Assembly (NCBI GenBank): GCA_021806295.1
Contig: JAJZXS010000018.1
Coordinates: 1 to 64,000 of the forward strand
DNA from: Thermoplasmata archaeon
GTDB lineage: Archaea; Thermoplasmatota; Thermoplasmata; Thermoplasmatales; Thermoplasmataceae
DNA length: 64,000 nucleotides
Direction of reading: 5' to 3'
The notes under the pieces are model-generated. The model was not told the DNA's origin. It searched no databases and saw only the letters and a list, made by a program, of their open reading frames with translations. The translations under genes and the position numbers were made by a program. Shown here piece after piece: positions 62,946-64,000 of this stretch (position 1 is its first letter; the number at the start of each line of letters is the position of its first letter).

Positions 62946-64000
62946 TTTTATCACCATTTTTTTCCTTTACAAGGAGCGTGATCAGGACGGCAAAAAGAAG
63001 GAATATTAACCCTGTAATATAGGTAAAGTTGTAAGAGGTCTGGGATGGAAAACCGTATGTCACAGGAATAAATGGGAATCCATTAAATCTATAGGGTATC
63101 AGGCCTATTATTACCCTTACCGAGAACATTGTTTCATATGTTCCTCCGATTGCCGGTGCTACTGTCATGCCCAGTTCTCTGAATACAGTATTTAGCCCGG
63201 TAGCCTCGCCTGCCTTTGTCTTGGGAGTAGATATTAGAAGTAAGTTGATAATTCCCACCAGAACAAAGGAAAACCCGGAACCAAGTATGGTGGCCGCCTC
63301 GATTATGTCTATTACGCTACCCCTGTGCACCAGAAGCAGGAAAAATGCACCGAAACTTACCATAAGACCTATCAGTATTGATGTTTTTGGTCCCCTGGAG
63401 TCAGTTACCTTGGAAGCAACAGGGGCAAACACCATTGCTAATATTGTGGCAGGAAGCATAATTAAACCCGATTCCAGAATAGACCTGCCGAAACCACTGG
63501 GAGCAGGATCCTGGAGAAGGGTGGGAACAGTAAAAAATAGAAAGTACATACCTGCCATGGTAAAGAGCCCTACAAAATTTGCAATAAGTATATTCCTGGT
63601 TTTCAGCAAATGCATATCAATAAAAGCATTCTTATTGTGAAGTTCGTAAATAATAAACAGATAGAAAGCCAACGCCGAAAATATGAATAGAAATAAAATC
63701 AATGGAGAAGTCCAGCCATACTGATTTCCTTCGGAAAGTGCAAATATCAATGACACCAGGGCCGCTGCCATAATCCCAACTCCGGCGATATCAATTTTTT
63801 CTTTTACAGGTTCTGCAGCATCCTTCAAAAAGAAATATGAAAGTATGAAGAGGGCAAAGGCAACAGGAGCAATTGTATGGAAAGACCATTCCCAGCTGAA
63901 TGTTTCTGTAATATAAGCTCCTAATACAAGTGCAATTCCGGCACCCACTGCAAAGGTAGCACTCATTAATCCCTGGGCAAGGGCAAGTTTAGATTTTGGA
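62932..64000 (-). CDS. MFS exporter, DHA2-like, partial at window end
   Basis: The frame is open through the window edge (PKSKLALAQGL precedes the track Met), so the start lies outside. About 355 residues are visible, with eight or nine helices. GAGIALVLGAYITETFSWEWSFHTI matches motif C and the following loop of 14-helix DHA2 drug:H+ antiporters. A charged tail (VKEKNGDKNENI) ends the protein. It would export drugs or organic compounds. It overlaps the surface protein gene by 14 bases, showing tight coupling. Confidence 0.85.
   Translation of the reverse strand, partial: PKSKLALAQGLMSATFAVGAGIALVLGAYITETFSWEWSFHTIAPVAFALFILSYFFLKDAAEPVKEKIDIAGVGIMAAALVSLIFALSEGNQYGWTSPLILFLFIFSALAFYLFIIYELHNKNAFIDMHLLKTRNILIANFVGLFTMAGMYFLFFTVPTLLQDPAPSGFGRSILESGLIMLPATILAMVFAPVASKVTDSRGPKTSILIGLMVSFGAFFLLLVHRGSVIDIIEAATILGSGFSFVLVGIINLLLISTPKTKAGEATGLNTVFRELGMTVAPAIGGTYETMFSVRVIIGLIPYRFNGFPFIPVTYGFPSQTSYNFTYITGLIFLLFAVLITLLVKEKNGDKNENI

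Noticed and set aside
63167-63640. Plus-strand 157-codon ORF opposite the MFS exporter
   Set aside because: Antisense shadow; the minus strand encodes a clear membrane transporter.
1-64000. CRISPR arrays, prophage or large direct repeats
   Set aside because: No regularly spaced repeats, cas genes or phage structural genes are visible.

Overview
The window looks like chromosome from a thermoacidophilic archaeon of the Thermoplasmatales, most like Ferroplasma or Acidiplasma. The DNA is AT-rich. Many genes have a TATA-like box about 22-27 nt before the start codon, which suggests leaderless transcripts. Several downstream genes in operons instead carry a GGTGAT-type Shine-Dalgarno. The gene set fits too: a non-phosphorylative KDG aldolase, two-subunit 2-oxoacid:ferredoxin oxidoreductase, succinate dehydrogenase with a CCG-domain subunit, and preQ0/archaeosine genes. 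No tRNA, rRNA or CRISPR array was seen by eye. The organism call is inference.

Layout. 1-1.8 kb: the tail of an IS200/IS605 tnpB relic, a Bat-type HTH regulator and a KDG aldolase. 2-6.8 kb: aconitase, a small membrane protein, a GNAT acetyltransferase and malic enzyme. 6.8-10 kb: a decayed island with an IS256 transposase fragment, a truncated ABC ATPase, a frameshifted permease, a secreted protein and an internally deleted DDE transposase. 10-14.6 kb: a 2-hydroxyacid dehydrogenase, a DEAD-box helicase, an aldo/keto reductase, and a probable metal-responsive operon (His/Cys-rich small protein plus His/Met-rich PadR regulator) with a palindromic operator.

14.9-25.1 kb is a TCA-cycle block: sucCD, 2-oxoacid:ferredoxin oxidoreductase, sdhAB with a CCG subunit and a small partner, and malate dehydrogenase. 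With aconitase and malic enzyme nearby, most of an oxidative ferredoxin-linked cycle lies in about 23 kb; citrate synthase, isocitrate dehydrogenase and fumarase are not here. 25.2-30 kb: pdxST (PLP), then a PPC-domain protein, queE-folE-queD (preQ0) and an orphan XdhC-like protein. 30.4-35.2 kb: a nucleoside phosphorylase, an S9 peptidase and a PolX DNA polymerase split by a one-base homopolymer frameshift. 35-41.7 kb: membrane and surface genes (APC permease, DUF2079, flippase, GT2).

41.7-48.6 kb is a tyrosine/homogentisate catabolic cluster. The plus strand has hpd, fumarylacetoacetase and homogentisate dioxygenase as one tight operon. The divergent minus strand has acetoacetyl-CoA synthetase and a cyclase-family hydrolase. 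Together they would take 4-hydroxyphenylpyruvate to fumarate, which feeds the TCA cycle, and acetoacetyl-CoA. No maleylacetoacetate isomerase is present. 48.7-60 kb holds oxidoreductases, a hemerythrin, an MBL-fold hydrolase, an archaeal ATPase, two MFS carriers with a divergent two-HTH regulator, ThpR and a LigB-like protein. 60.5-64 kb has a second IS605-like end relic, then an MFS exporter, a CARDB-like surface protein and a PadR regulator in one operon; the exporter runs off the window.

Three coding breaks (tnpB relic, permease, polX) share one signature: a homopolymer one base shorter than the intact frame needs. This may be a systematic sequencing error rather than biology.
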